64,000 nt of DNA from Lepus europaeus. Its lineage: Eukaryota; Chordata; Mammalia; Lagomorpha; Leporidae. Below the pieces are notes generated by a model. The model did not search any database. It saw only the letters and a list, made by a program, of their open reading frames with translations, and was not told where the DNA came from. Where the stretch lies: assembly GCF_033115175.1 (NCBI RefSeq), contig NC_084828.1, positions 30,936,388 through 31,000,387 of the forward strand, given 5' to 3'. A program made the translations under genes and the position numbers. This document shows, piece after piece, positions 46,977 through 58,135 of this stretch. Each line of letters begins with the position of its first letter. Positions within the stretch are counted from its first letter, which is position 1.

Positions 46977-47698
46977 CCATTTTCCCATTTTTGTTTTATT
47001 GCCTGTGCTTCTGGGGTATTCGCCAAGAAATATTTGTCTATGCCCTTTGCAGTGTTTCCCTTATATTTTCCTCTAGTAATTTCATTTATGGGATTAGATT
47101 TAGATCCCTAATTCATTGTGAGGCGACTTTTTTATAGGGTGTAAGGTAGGGGTGTTGTTTCATACTTCCATGTACAAAGATCCAATTTTCCCAACACCAT
47201 TTGTCAAAGAAGGCAACCTTTCTCCAGGGGATGGTTTTCACACATTTATCAAAAACTAGTTCATTGTAAGCGCGTGTATTAATTGCTGAGGTCTGTAGGC
47301 TGTTCCATTGGTTGGCATGTCTGTTATTGAACTACCACCAAGCTGTTTTGATAATAATTGCAAAGTTATATGTCTAGAAATCTGGTATTGTGATGCCTCC
47401 AGCTTTATTTTTATTATTTGGGATTGCTTAGCTATTCTGGGTCTCTTGTGATTCCAGGTCAATTTCTGGGTTGTTTTTCCCAGATCTGAGAAGAGCATCT
47501 TTGATATTTTAATTGTGATTACATTGAATCTGTAAATTGTTGGGTAGTATGGACATTTTTATATTAATTCTTTCAAGTGAACATGAAAGATTTTTCCATT
47601 TTTTGTGTGTCTTCTATTTCTTTCCTTGATGCTTTGTAATTTTCAACAGACCACCTTGGGTTTCTCTATATTTTCATCTAACAAACTTATAAGCATAT

Positions 47699-48030
47699 TG
47701 CTATGGTCTGAATGTTTGTGTCCTCCAAGCACACATACATTAAATCTTAAGTGCCAAAGTGATGGTGTGAGGAGATGGGTCTCCAGGAAAGGATTAGGTC
47801 ATGAGGGCAGAGCCCTGGTGAATGGGTCTGATGCTCTTTAAAAGAGGACCCTGACGAGCTGCCCTGCCTGTTTTGCCATGCAGTGATGCAGCGAAGCAGG
47901 AAGCTAGCCCTCACCAGACACTGCTGGTGTCTTGACTTGGAGTCCTCAGCTTCCAGGATGTTGAGAAATAAATTCTATTGCTTATTCTGCCCATCCTATG
48001 ACACTTGTTAAAGCAATCTTGATCATATGG
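47699..48030 (+). mobile_element. Solo LTR, ERVL-MaLR type (MST/MLT1-like)
   Basis: Starts tgctatggtctgaatgtttg and continues gatggtgtgaggagatgggt, gattaggtcatgagggcaga, ccctggtgaatgggtctgat, ctctttaaaagagg (TATA-box position, 47837-47847), ctcaccagacactgctggtg and cttccaggatgttgagaaat. A polyadenylation signal AATAAA is at 47967-47972. This is LTR order (U3, TATA, R, poly-A signal). No internal retroviral sequence follows, so it is a solo LTR. Its left end touches the L1 end at 47692. Confidence 0.72.
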
Positions 48031-48149
48031 CAACACATACTCTGTGACTTTCTCCATCATCAAAACACACCAATATATCACTAACTCAGAGATTCAAAGT
48101 GGTGTATCGTTGACCTCATATAAGCATAAAAAGTAGAAAAAAGTAAACT

Positions 48150-48372
48150 GAGGGGCAGGTATTGTGGCACAGCAGTTTAAAACACTGCTTGGAACATAGC
48201 ATCCTATATAAGAGTGCCTAGTTTGAATCCTGACTACCCCATGCTTCTAATCCAGTTCCCTGCTTATGTTCCTGAAAGGCTGCAGATGATAACCCACCCA
48301 CATTGGAGACCACAGGATGGAGTTCCTGGCTACTGGCTCTTTCTGTCCCTGTTACTTCACTTTTAAAAAAAT
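48150..48372 (+). mobile_element. C-SINE, old, internally shortened
   Basis: gaggggcaggtattgtggca head, agagtgcctagtttgaatcc, ttccctgcttatgttcctga, cacattggagaccacaggat, then a sharply shortened distal part (ctctttctgtccctgttact) and a short A tail. About 100 bases shorter than complete copies. Confidence 0.85.
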
Positions 48373-48428
48373 AGTACACTGAGAAACTACAAAATGGCTC
48401 CAATGTTTAGTTATCAAGAAAGAAATAT

Positions 48429-48764
48429 GAGCTGGCATTGTGGTATAATGAGTTAAGCCACCACCTGAAAGCTGGGCTCCCATATGGGCTCCAGTTCAGG
48501 TACCAGCTGCTCCACTTCTGATTCAGCTTCCTGCTAAAGAGCCTGGAAAAAGAGTAGAAGATGGCTCAAGCGCTTGGGTTCCTACCACCTACATGAGAGA
48601 CCCAGAAAAATCTCCTGGCTCTTAGTTTCAGCCTGGCCTAGCCGTGACCACTGGAGACATTTGGGGAGTGAACCAGCAGATGGAAGACCCCTCTTTCACT
48701 GTCTATCCTCCTCCCTCTCTGTAACTCTGCTTTCCAAATAAATAAATCTTTTTTTAAAAAAAAG
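48429..48764 (+). mobile_element. C-SINE, intermediate age, left arm of an inverted pair
   Basis: gagctggcattgtggtataa head, cacctgaaagctgggctccc, tttggggagtgaaccagcag, CT block and ctttccaaataaataaatct. Its tail faces the tail of the inverted copy 38 bases away. Confidence 0.93.
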
Positions 48765-48802
48765 TCAATATAAAAAAAGTGACAACTACCATTAGATGAA
48801 TT

Positions 48803-49122
48803 TTTTAAAGATTTATTTTATCTATTTGAAAGGCAGAAGTACAAAGAGGAGACAGAGAGTGATCTTCCATTTGCTGGCTCACTCCCCAAATGGCCTCAAC
48901 AGTAAGAACTGGGCCAGGCTGAAGCCAGGAGCCAGGAACCTCATTCAAGTCTCCCACGTGAGTGTAGGAGCCCAAGCACCCAGGCCATCTTCCACTGTTT
49001 TCTCTGGTGTACGAACAGGGAGCTGGATCAGAAATGGAGCAACTAGGAATTGAACTGGCACCCATATTGGATGCAAGCACTGCAGGTGGAGGCTTAGCCT
49101 TCTGTGCAACAGAGCCAGCCCC
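48803..49122 (-). mobile_element. C-SINE, intermediate age, right arm of an inverted pair
   Basis: Inverted tail agatttattttatctatttg, aaggcagaagtacaaagagg, gaagccaggagccaggaacc, head ending gtgcaacagagccagcccca. A weak duplication, atgaatttttt versus gtgaattgttttt, flanks it. Confidence 0.93.
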
Positions 49123-49359
49123 AAGTGAATTGTTTTTAATAATTCCATTAACACTGTATGAAGCTTTTAATATGTAGTCTACTCAAGATTTTATATTTGA
49201 GCTTAGCAAAAGGCCGAGAAGAGATCTACTCAAGATTTTAAACAATTAATATCCATTGCTAACGACCGATGCCAAGGCTTAGTTACTGACAATGATTCCA
49301 TTCCTTTCTAAAAATATCTATTAATTCATCAAATATAATAAAAGTGCTTTCTAGAAAAT

Positions 49360-49910
49360 ATTTTTAAGTTAGTTTAATTTTAATTAGGTTTTACAGATTC
49401 AATATAGTCTGTAGCTACAATTCTAAGAATATACTGCTCTTCCCATTCTCCCTCCCTTGCTCCTTCCCCTTCCCTTCCTTACACTCTCCCTTCCTCTACC
49501 ATTGTTTCCTTTTTTTTTTTAGTTTTTAAGATATCTTAAATTTACATACCATAAAAAGGCTTAATGCTTCACCAAATAAGAAGCTTAACAAGTAAAAAGC
49601 AAAAAAACTCCAGTTTATTGGGAATATAGACAATGGCTATAAACAATAATTGAATGAAAAAAATGACAATTTCATCCATATACAATAATTTTTAAATTAA
49701 TCACACGTTAAAGCTATAGTAGTATAACATTCCTAACCACTGGTTTGACAAAGATATAAGACAACATAGTACAAAATTATATTTGCTCTGATGCTGATAT
49801 ACATAGGAATTTCTTTTTCTTTTTTCTCTTTTTAAAAAAATTTTAGCTACCACATATAAAGGAGAACATGTGATATTTAGGATGTATAGCTTGGGACTCT
49901 TTACCCAGGT
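49360..49910 (-). mobile_element. Lagomorph L1 3' UTR, antisense
   Basis: tttaattaggttttacagat at the 3' end, a C/T-rich block (49440-49500), gcttcaccaaataagaagct, gggaatatagacaatggcta, taaacaataattgaatg (compare ataaacaataattaaatctc at 45754-45773 in the L1 there) and tagctaccacatataaagga, gaacatgtgatattt. Only the 3' UTR and the very end of ORF2 remain. Confidence 0.72.
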
Positions 49911-50224
49911 GTAACCTTTGCTAATTTTTTTATTAGAATCTTATAGTGTATTTTATGTGTTTATCAGAAAGGCAATCATGTGAGATACTTCAATAAAGCT
50001 CAAGTAAAAATGGAATTAACAAAGAAGTTAATTTTGCTGTAAAAATAAAATATATACACAATTTTTTATAACATACATTTTTATTGAACTTTATACACAC
50101 CCTTTATATGTGTTTGTTTTAAAGTAATTTTTGCATCATAGTAAATTTATCTCTTAATTTCACTTTTACAAAAGCCTCTGAAAGTACTCTGGTCTATTTG
50201 CATCACCATCTTTTTTCCCTTATC

Positions 50225-50525
50225 AACAAATATATCATCAGACTCTTTCACTACTAGTAAGTGCACTTCTTTCCCATTTGCAATGACTTCATAGTGTTTC
50301 ATGGTTGGTCTGTTGCACAGGTTTCAAGCTGGCAACTATGATGTTTCCAATGCTTCCCTGTTGAAATCACATTTTCGAAAAGTCTATGTTGGTACACAAG
50401 CCCCATCCTTGGCTTAGAATACATTTTTAGAAGTGAAATTGAGGAGTCAAGGAGTCAGCGTATTTTAGAATCAAACCATGTTGTTCAACTGGCTCCCAAA
50501 CAAAGTAATTTGTTGTGTCCCTTTG
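50225..50525 (-). mobile_element. Possible ancient L1 fragment, antisense
   Basis: atgacttcatagtgtttcat, tggttggtctgttgcacagg, acatttttagaagtgaaatt, gaggagtcaaggagtcagcg and gttcaactggctcccaaa resemble the inverted L1M ORF2 end (segment cctagaagtggaattgctgg and following). Diverged. Confidence 0.4.
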
Positions 50526-50574
50526 CCTACCTTTCAGTCATTACTCATGAGGTCAGCAGTTATTGATTGCTTGC

Positions 50575-50730
50575 GACTTGTGTCCAGCAGTGTGTACTCA
50601 GTGCTCAGTAGTCAAAAATACTAAAACATGGTTCTAATCAACTCCTCCCAGAATTCATAAAGAATACACACATTATTTAAATACAGTGACATATAACAGA
50701 GGTTAATGATGTGCATAGTTGATTAAGGAG
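50575..50730 (+). mobile_element. Possible ancient interspersed repeat
   Basis: tgtccagcagtgtgtactca, agtagtcaaaaatactaaaa, catggttctaatcaactcct and ttaaatacagtgacatataa follow the layout of a mammal-wide repeat also suspected at 19380-19565. Name unknown. Confidence 0.3.
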
Positions 50731-50874
50731 GATAAATAATATTTATCCAACCTGTGTACTGTACTTTCAGATGTGCTACGCATTTTCTGGTACTAAGCAT
50801 AACGAGAGGTGGGTCTCACCTCCATGATACATAGGAAGAGACAGGGAAAGCTCAGAATTTGTGTCATATTTATA

Positions 50875-51025
50875 AGCCGGACTCCATGTCCCAACTCAGT
50901 TACCCTGTGGTTTTGAGATCTGAGACAAGTGAATTTCTCTAAGATTCAGTTTCCTTACCTTTATAATGAGGAGGATAAAATAAACTTCAGGACTGTAACA
51001 ACAAAAGATTGAATTAATGAAAATT
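50875..51025 (+). mobile_element. MIR SINE relic
   Basis: ccctgtggttttgagatctg, agacaagtgaatttctctaa, gattcagtttccttaccttt and ataatgaggaggataaaata match the MIR core and 3' part (in consensus: a tgacct-type segment, then cctcagtttcctcatctgta and aatgggg). Confidence 0.62.
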
Positions 51026-53486
51026 CTTGTATTTTTTTAAAGATTTTTTTAAAGATGTACCAAAGTTCTGCACTTGATTTTGAGTATCCAAACATATTTT
51101 AAATTGGGTTCCTGAAGCAATCTAAGATATATTTTTCAAATGTTCTGACAAAATGAATAATTAGTACATATATCATTACATAAGACAAAAAAAAATCTGT
51201 GTTCTGTGGCATCAAGTATGTTCCTGGTGTAGAATTTGAGGCAAACAAACATCTTTGAACTACTGCAATTTTAGCACTTCTGACTCATGTAAATATTTCA
51301 AAAGTTGTAAGTAATGTTTATGGAGCTTGTTTCTCAAGTAACTGAACCAAGTGATTTTTTTTCCATTAATTGTTTCAGAAATTTCTGGTAGTCCAAGGCA
51401 CAATTGGCATTTAGTACCCCTGTTTTATTTTGATAGTGTTTTAAATAAAAATAAGCAGGCTACTCTTGCTTGTTTTTGTTAAGGCAGAAGAATTCAGCTG
51501 ATAGAGAAGTTTTAATTTGTCTTTATAACTTCAATGTTCAGATTAATCAGCTAGAAGCTTTAGGTGGGCTTTGGTAGCCCTCAAAGTGAAAGTAGTTCAA
51601 TCATTTTAAAAAACAAAAAGACGTTTCTCATTAAACACAGGAAGATGTAGAGACATTATCTGCCCAAAAGTGCTCAAGGAAACAGCAGAGATGAGTCTAT
51701 GAATGGGGAACACCAGTATCTCAAAAATTCACCCTTCTGGCACTCTGACTGCCTTCCCTCAAAGTTTTGTTCACTTACTGAAGTTAGCTCCAGGAGATAG
51801 TTATTTAATAGGCTAATTGTCTTTATCAGTTGCTTTAATTTCAAATTTTAGGGTCAAAAATTGTGGAATATCAGTCCCATATTCTAACGTGTTTGCTTTT
51901 GTTTTCACAAAATTTAAAGACTTTGTGGACACTAGGCTTTAATTATTACTATAGCAAAGAAATTCATGGAAGTCCTCCACACCAAGAGTCATCCTCAATG
52001 CATTAATAGGGCATTAATAATTTCTGGGAGACCATGGAAAGGAAAGAAACATCATCTCTCACCAGGAAATATATATACAAATGACTTGAAATTAATATAA
52101 TTTAGGAAATAAAATTTAGAAACTTTTATGTGTTGCTGTAATCATTGTTAGCTTGAATATTGGTTTTTTAAAGCCTTTTGCAATGTTAGGTTATAACAAA
52201 GCAATACAAATCCACTACTAAAAATGAGTGAGACTCACTTTTCTTTCTGGGCTGTGAAGTACACTTTAGAAAGCCCCTTTGACCAGGAGAGAAACATATT
52301 ATCCAATTGTAATAAGCATTCTTGTCCTAGAACCGAAAACACCAACCTGGCAAATGCAATATGAGTGAGCTCATTATTGCACGAAGTTCAAAGGCCAGGG
52401 AGCTCTAGCTTAGCAGGGGAAAAAAGATTTATTTTCTCTGAGTGTCATATAGTGCTGCAGTGACTTCAAAGTCAGACGTATTTCCAGTGCTGTAAGATCT
52501 AAAAGGCAGTACTCGCATCAAGTGGATTTTCGAGTGGGTTATTCATTTCCATCGGTGTCATATTTATGGGCAGGTCGAGTGCAGATCTGAGTCTGCTTAT
52601 GAGAGAGATAAAAAATAGACTGTACTCCAAAGAAAAGAGTTAAGTTTAAACAAGAATGCAAGACACGACATTAGCAAATCACACTGAAAAGTCTGGGGAA
52701 TATCTATGGCCCTTCATAGTTTAGGCAATTTCAAGGCAAATTTTAATTTACAAACATGAAAAGTTGCCATTTTCCATGTTGGAATAAACAGCATAGCTTA
52801 CAGAAACAAAATTGATGTATGTGTGTATATATCCTAAGAAATATATGGAAGATCAGTTCTACATATCTATTTTGTTTTTGTTTTTTTTTTTTCCTTCTGT
52901 AAAGCTGTTTCAGTTTCCAAAGTTTCCTGTAAGTGAACCCTACTCATTTTTAGTTATGCTCATTTACTCTTCCTATAAAAGTCCATTCTTCGTCAAAGTT
53001 TGTGCCAGTGAAAAAAAATAGATATTCTAGTAAAGTCATATTTTGGATAGAGGTTCCTGACTCATTGCCACATATTAAACATGGGCATAATTTGTTTACT
53101 GCCTATTAAGGTTCTTGAAATCCTTTTTATTAAGTGATGCTTTATTTCCCTAATGTAAACACTGTTGTTTGTTCAGATTCTTATAAAATATTTAACAAGC
53201 TTCTCGGATGTCCTTAGGTAAAAATAAATTAATGTAGAAAATGAGACCAGTCGAATTAAATCGAGTTCTATGTGGCTTTCTACGTGTCCATAATTATAGA
53301 TGAAAAACAAGTATCTTGTACTAAAAAGAAAATACACAGAGCACTAATTAGTCTTTGGGGGCAGTTAATGTTAAAAATGGGATATGTTTAGAAACAAATA
53401 ATGTACCTCTCCTGACTTAGAAGGGATCGATTGTGGCATGAAATTTGCTGAACAGTAGTTTTCAGCTTTCTCCCAGCTTGAAACCG

Positions 53487-53494
53487 TATAAAAG
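53487..53494 (+). promoter_or_regulatory. TATA-box-like element (TATAAAAG)
   Basis: Perfect TATA consensus in the context ccgtataaaagtcg, inside the repeat-poor island. A start site would be expected about 25-30 bases downstream, near 53515-53525. No initiator, exon or downstream open frame supports it, so this is a motif match only. Confidence 0.2.
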
Positions 53495-54725
53495 TCGTCA
53501 CTCTGAGAAGCTTTGGATTTCTTATTCAAGCAGTATTGACCGGTGTCTACCTGGAGCTAATCCTAAGCGAGGTTTTTAAAACAGGAAATTTGTTGCAAAA
53601 CTGTTTTTAAAAATTGCTAACTCCAAATCTCAAATAACTGATGATCGCTTCTTGTGCAGATATAAATCTGGCGTGGAGGGACAAAGGTTTCTTTTCCTCA
53701 GGATGTTTTTGGGAGACGGCTGAGGGCAGCTTAACTACCTTTTGATGGTGGCACAAGGCTTTAGCATTGACCACAACAAGGAATGAGAGTGGTAAGGAAA
53801 CTCATAAACGCTCTTAAGAAAAGTTCTTCATTTCTGCTCATTCTTCATTGACAAATTATGCCCCAGACATAACTTCAAGGAATGTTGGGAAATGTTGACG
53901 CACAGGGAGAGGATACAATTATGGTGATGACTAGTAATCTCTCCCATCTCCTACTCATTAAATTTTCAGTTCATTCTTCTTCCCACACATAACACATACC
54001 CAACACCTTCACATAGGAAACAGACTGAAGCCCATGCAAGCCAGTGGCTGAACCTCAAAGACCATCCTATTCAGGTGAAAGATCATTATCCCTAACAGGT
54101 GCAGATATGGTTCCCGTTGGTTTAGAGACCAGTGAATTTAAAAACCTAGTTAGCTGGCTCAAAACACATACAATCACATGCATAAATTTTCAATAAACAA
54201 AGATGTGACCAGGCCAGGATAATTATAACAACAGACTTTTGAGAAGGGGAAAAATGGGACACACATCTCAGCCCATTCACATCCTGGGGTCCCGATAAGC
54301 ACCCAAAGGAGGCTCTGAGTGTGGCTTCCATCTCCATCCTGTAATAGATTCTTTTTTCCCAATCTCTTCGACTGTATTTGAAAACATCTGCTTGAGAACA
54401 CACAGCTTCCTCAGTGCCCTCCTTGTCCACAGAAGTGCAAGAGTGCACAGAGGCCATTTTCAGCTTCCAGCAGTCAAAGGCCTCTTCAGGCCAGGCTTGT
54501 GGTTTCTTTGGCAGTACATTTCTCTCGACTACTTAAGAGGCTTCTTCTCTATTGCTTTCCAGTGGGCTCCACGTGCCAGCACCCACACCCACAATTTTAA
54601 GCACCTACTTCTCAAATCTCCCAGAGCTCTTTGTTTTCTAACCCCATGTTGTTTGCTCTCAACTTGATGGTGGCTACCCTAAACCAATCTGTAGGAACAA
54701 GTGGGAAGGACTCACCCTAAGGACT

Positions 54726-54917
54726 TTAATCAATTTGTGACCCTTCATCACGTTCAATCAACTGGAAGGTTTTGTCATGTACAGCCTTGGTAACATTTCT
54801 TTTTCGTACAGTTTGAGGTCTAGAAGCAGTTGGTTTTTCTACTACTGTAGGAACCCACATTTCTAGATGCTTATTTCTTCCAGTTTCTGCTGTGAACCAG
54901 CCAATTCTTTGGTGAAT
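54726..54917 (-). other. 63-codon coding-like open stretch, no ATG start
   Basis: Read on the minus strand, the frame is open from just after a TGA (54918-54920) to a TAA (54726-54728). It encodes 63 residues with a basic, protein-like composition, including the segment TASRPQTVRKRNVTKAVH. There is no ATG until codon 21. It could be the end of an old processed pseudogene or a chance frame. I recognise no family. Confidence 0.2.
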
Positions 54918-55767
54918 TCATCTTTATTTTTAAACACCTCATTGAACATAGCCAATGTTCATTAACATAAATATGGTTCTATTTTTCCCTTTCTATCCTG
55001 GAACTAAGGGTTCCGTAGGCCTAAGATGTGCCAAGTTCTGACTGTGACAGTTTCATCAAAACTTTTACTATTACTTAACATAGATTTTCTTCTTTGTCTA
55101 CTTAAGGATCAGTGTTCTCACTGCTGTCCAATGCCTCCCAAGTTTTATTACTGTAGAAACCTGCTTGTAAAGCTAATTTCTATGTTAATGAGAAAAGATG
55201 AGTTATACCATGGCAACAAATTTATCACAGAATCTCAGTGTCTTAGAGAAACAGGTGAACTCCTTGTTCCTATTAAATGCAAAAGTTCTAAAGGAGCATC
55301 CTCAATACAGTCAACCACAGAATCAAACTACTGGTCATTCCTCTGTTCCCACCCTTGCCATTTCAACCTGTGGCTCCTGAGTTGGCCACATCAAAAGATG
55401 TGATTGTACATAAAAAAATAAGAATTAAAGTGACAACTGTCACTTCCTCTCACAGTCCTAGTTCACACTATAAGACTGGGAAGTCTTTACTGGTGTCTAG
55501 GAAAGAGAGGAAAATTGATTGTGATGCAAACTAGTGATTTGTATCTATCCATATTTACAACAGTCAGTGATCATGGATACATAGAAAAGTCACAGTAACA
55601 CTATTTGATCACTACCAAAGTGAAGCAACACTTATAAAACAATGGATTGAATCATAGTAGAAGTATGAATGAGAAGAATTTACAACCATTTCTTTAATTG
55701 TGAAAACACCTAGTGACTAATAATGTATTTTTTAAAAGCTATATAACAACATAATTGGTTTTTTTGT

Positions 55768-56130
55768 TTTTTTTTAAGATTTATTTATTTATTTGAAAGT
55801 CAGCATTAGAGATAGAGAGAAGAAAGGACAGAGAGAGAGAGAGAAAGAGAGAAAAGGAGGGAGATATCTTCCATCTGCTGGTTCACTCCCACAATGGCTA
55901 CAATGGCCAGGGCTGGACCAGGCCAATGCCAAGAGCCAAGCCAGGAGCTTCTTCTGGGTCTCCCACATGGGTGTGGGGGCCCAAGCACCTGGACCATCTT
56001 CCACTGCTTTCCTAGGTGCATTAGCAAGTAGCTGGATCAGAAGTGGAGCAGCCAGGACTCAAACTGGAGCCCATATGGGATGCTGGCACAGCAGCCATGT
56101 CTCAATCTGCTAGACCACAGCACTGGCTTC
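55768..56130 (-). mobile_element. C-SINE, intermediate age
   Basis: Inverted tail aagatttatttatttatttg, an AG-rich block, gcaagtagctggatcagaag, and head ending gaccacagcactggcttcc. Open frames here on both strands are SINE translations. Confidence 0.94.
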
Positions 56131-56408
56131 CTACTTGTTTCTTAACTGAAAAAAAAATTCTCCATCAGAGTAATGATACCATATGGCATCAACAGAACAA
56201 AAAAGTCATTAGCAGGAAATACTAAGAAGTAGAACAGGAGAAAAGTAGTGGAAAAGCCATGAGTAACAGGAGAAAAGAAAAGAGTAACATTATGTTAAAA
56301 ATATTCAAGAAGTTCCAAGTAGTTTCAGTTTTATAAAACTAAAGTTTCTATTGGTTATAAAGATAAGCTATAAGTCCACTTAAGGCATAGTCATATATAG
56401 TAAGAGGA
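56131..56408. other. Unique AT-rich spacer
   Basis: Between two minus-strand SINEs; nothing recognised. Confidence 0.5.
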
Positions 56409-56422
56409 GAGAATTAGAAATT

Positions 56423-56771
56423 CTTTGTTTTTTAAAGATTTATTTATTTCTGAGTTACAGAGAGAAAGACACACACAGAGAGAGAGAGAGAGAAGAGAGA
56501 AGAGAGAAAGAGAAGAGAGAGAGAGAGAATCTTCCATCTGCTGCTTCACTCCCCAGATGATAACCAGAGCCAGTGCTGGGTCTGGCTGAAACCACAAGCC
56601 TGGAGCTTCATCCTGTTCTATGTGGGTGGCAGAGGCCGGAACATTTGGGCCATCATCTTCTGCTTTTCTCAGGTCATTAGCGGGGAGCTACATCAGATAC
56701 AAACAGGTACCACATAGGATGCCAGCAAGGCAGGAAGTGGCTTTACTCCCTACACGGCAATGTCAGCCCCC
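56423..56771 (-). mobile_element. C-SINE, intermediate age, perfect 14-base TSD
   Basis: Inverted tail aaagatttatttatttctga, GA-rich block, cttccatctgctgcttcact, cattagcggggagctacatc, head ending ggcaatgtcagcccc. Perfect TSD gagaattagaaatt at 56409-56422 and 56772-56785, although the body is quite diverged. Confidence 0.95.
56477..56528. repeat. (GA)n microsatellite in SINE
   Basis: GA runs with agaagag interruptions in the inverted CT block of the SINE at 56423-56771. Confidence 0.93.
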
Positions 56772-56785
56772 GAGAATTAGAAATT

Positions 56786-57540
56786 GTTAATGAGAATCTG
56801 TGTTTGGCTTGAATTTTAAAGTTCTAAAGACTCAAAATGTTATTACCAGGTGAATCAAAAAGCAAGATAATAATTCTGGGTAGTGATTATAATGGTTTAT
56901 TGAATGATGTATTTGTACTTTCCTAACTCCAAGTTTACCTGGAAATTAGCAAAAGGGAGAACTGGGGAAAGTCCTACATCTCTACTGCTTCTGGAATTTC
57001 TTAATGTGAGGAGCATGAGGTCCCATATTCAATCTTCATTCGAGCACCTTCCTTCATCCCACATATTGAATAGATTTTTGGAACAATCACACAATAGCTA
57101 GAAGCGTGTACTTCTAGCCTGAGGACTTTCCACCAGTCTTTGCATAAAAATATTTCCATTGCACCTTAGAACTGGAAAATTCTACTAAGAAGTAAGAATC
57201 ATTTCCTGTATCTCTCCTCTACTGTAAATAAAAAGAAATACAGATTTATGAAATCTCAGTCCTAATAAATCATGTCTTATCTTTTGGAAGTTATCTTTTC
57301 TCTCCCTGATCACATGGCTCATTGTCAAATGTTAACAAATAAAAGCTTGGACAGGAACTACCACTCACGATGCTAGTATTTAGATAACCAGTTGGTACTA
57401 AGAAATATATCTTTTCAGATTTATATGTGTGTGGGGAGGGGTCCACCAGTACACATTCTGTTAAACTATCCTTTAATTTGTTCTATTTTACTTAAAGTAA
57501 CATAAGCAATTTTAATGTACATAAATACAAATGAGCTCCT
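56786..57540. other. Unique AT-rich sequence
   Basis: No gene or repeat recognised; the frame at 56904-57101 has no domain. Confidence 0.5.
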
Positions 57541-58135
57541 TCACTTTAAATCACACTCTGTTGCATAAGAAGAATGCACCATGAATTATTTATACAATCT
57601 TCTGATGGACATTTAGTCTGCAAAATTATTTTCCCTGTTATACACTCTAATGTGGGCATTTCAATACACCTATTTGAGTGAGTTTGCTTTATTATTTCCC
57701 TTAGGATAAATTCCTAGAAATGCAATTTTCTATGTTGAATAGTTTTAAGTTTAATATTTTGCATTATATTAACAATTACCCTTTGGGAAAATTGTAACAG
57801 TTTACTTTTGCTAAGCCTTCAATATGAACATGTTTAAATAAATTATGATACTTTCACAGACTAAGATACCACGTCGCAGAAATTAATGATATGGGAATTA
57901 TGCATAGGACTATATCAAGTAAAAAGATACAGTATACATTTAGCATACCAAAGTTACATTATAATACTATTTTTATTATATTGAAATATATTTATGGAAG
58001 ACACATTGTAGAAAGTGTTAAATCTTACTTTTAAAATTTCTTTTATCCTCTTTGATATTCATTTGAATTCCTAAAATTTGTACATATTTTACTTGTCACC
58101 TAAAAAACATCATTTAGGAAAATATTGTAACGTAA
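57541..58135 (+). mobile_element. Ancient L1 (L1M-like) 3' part with inverted 5' segment
   Basis: 57541-57810 reads antisense: ttctgatggacatttagtct, aggataaattcctagaaatg, caattaccctttgggaaaat and tgtaacagtttacttttgct match the inverted ORF2 end. From about 57825 it reads sense: tgtttaaataaattatgata, agactaagataccacgtcgc, tcaagtaaaaagatacagta. The two parts meet at neighbouring L1 coordinates (aaataaatta), as expected for a 5' inversion. Confidence 0.45.

Larger units (their letters stand above)
45560..47692 (-). mobile_element. Lagomorph L1, 5'-truncated, antisense (ORF2 C-terminal third and 3' UTR)
   Basis: The L1 3' UTR lies at about 45560-45780 and ORF2 sequence to its right, read on the minus strand. 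The ORF2 C-terminus is readable at 45749-45943, starting MDYYSAIQKNEILSFATKW, the conserved last block of L1 ORF2. Further upstream in L1 sense, KLRSFCTAKETI-type residues occur just left of the SINE (46497-46600) and a WNHKRPRIAKQSQI-type block at 47256-47498. Frameshifts and stops break the frame. ORF2 normally encodes endonuclease, reverse transcriptase and a Cys-rich end; only the region after the RT survives. Interrupted by the SINE at 46617-46976. The left and right edges are approximate. Confidence 0.88.
51026..55767. other. Repeat-poor island, no gene found
   Basis: About 4.7 kb in which I recognise no SINE, L1 or LTR, apart from simple T runs (for example near 52874-52892). It contains a canonical TATA-like TATAAAAG at 53487-53494 and a 63-codon minus-strand open stretch at 54726-54917. 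Open frames up to 125 codons (55026-55403) have no recognisable domain. Sparing from insertions may reflect chance or constraint. Confidence 0.5.

Noticed and set aside
46700-47137. 145-codon plus-strand open frame
   Set aside because: It runs through a C-SINE and then antisense L1. The recurrent Pro/Gly/Arg-rich peptide appears in many SINE copies, so it is not a gene.
55026-55403. 125-codon plus-strand open frame in the repeat-poor island
   Set aside because: No recognisable domain, ordinary start context, and Ser/Leu/Cys-rich composition as expected by chance. Left as unsupported.
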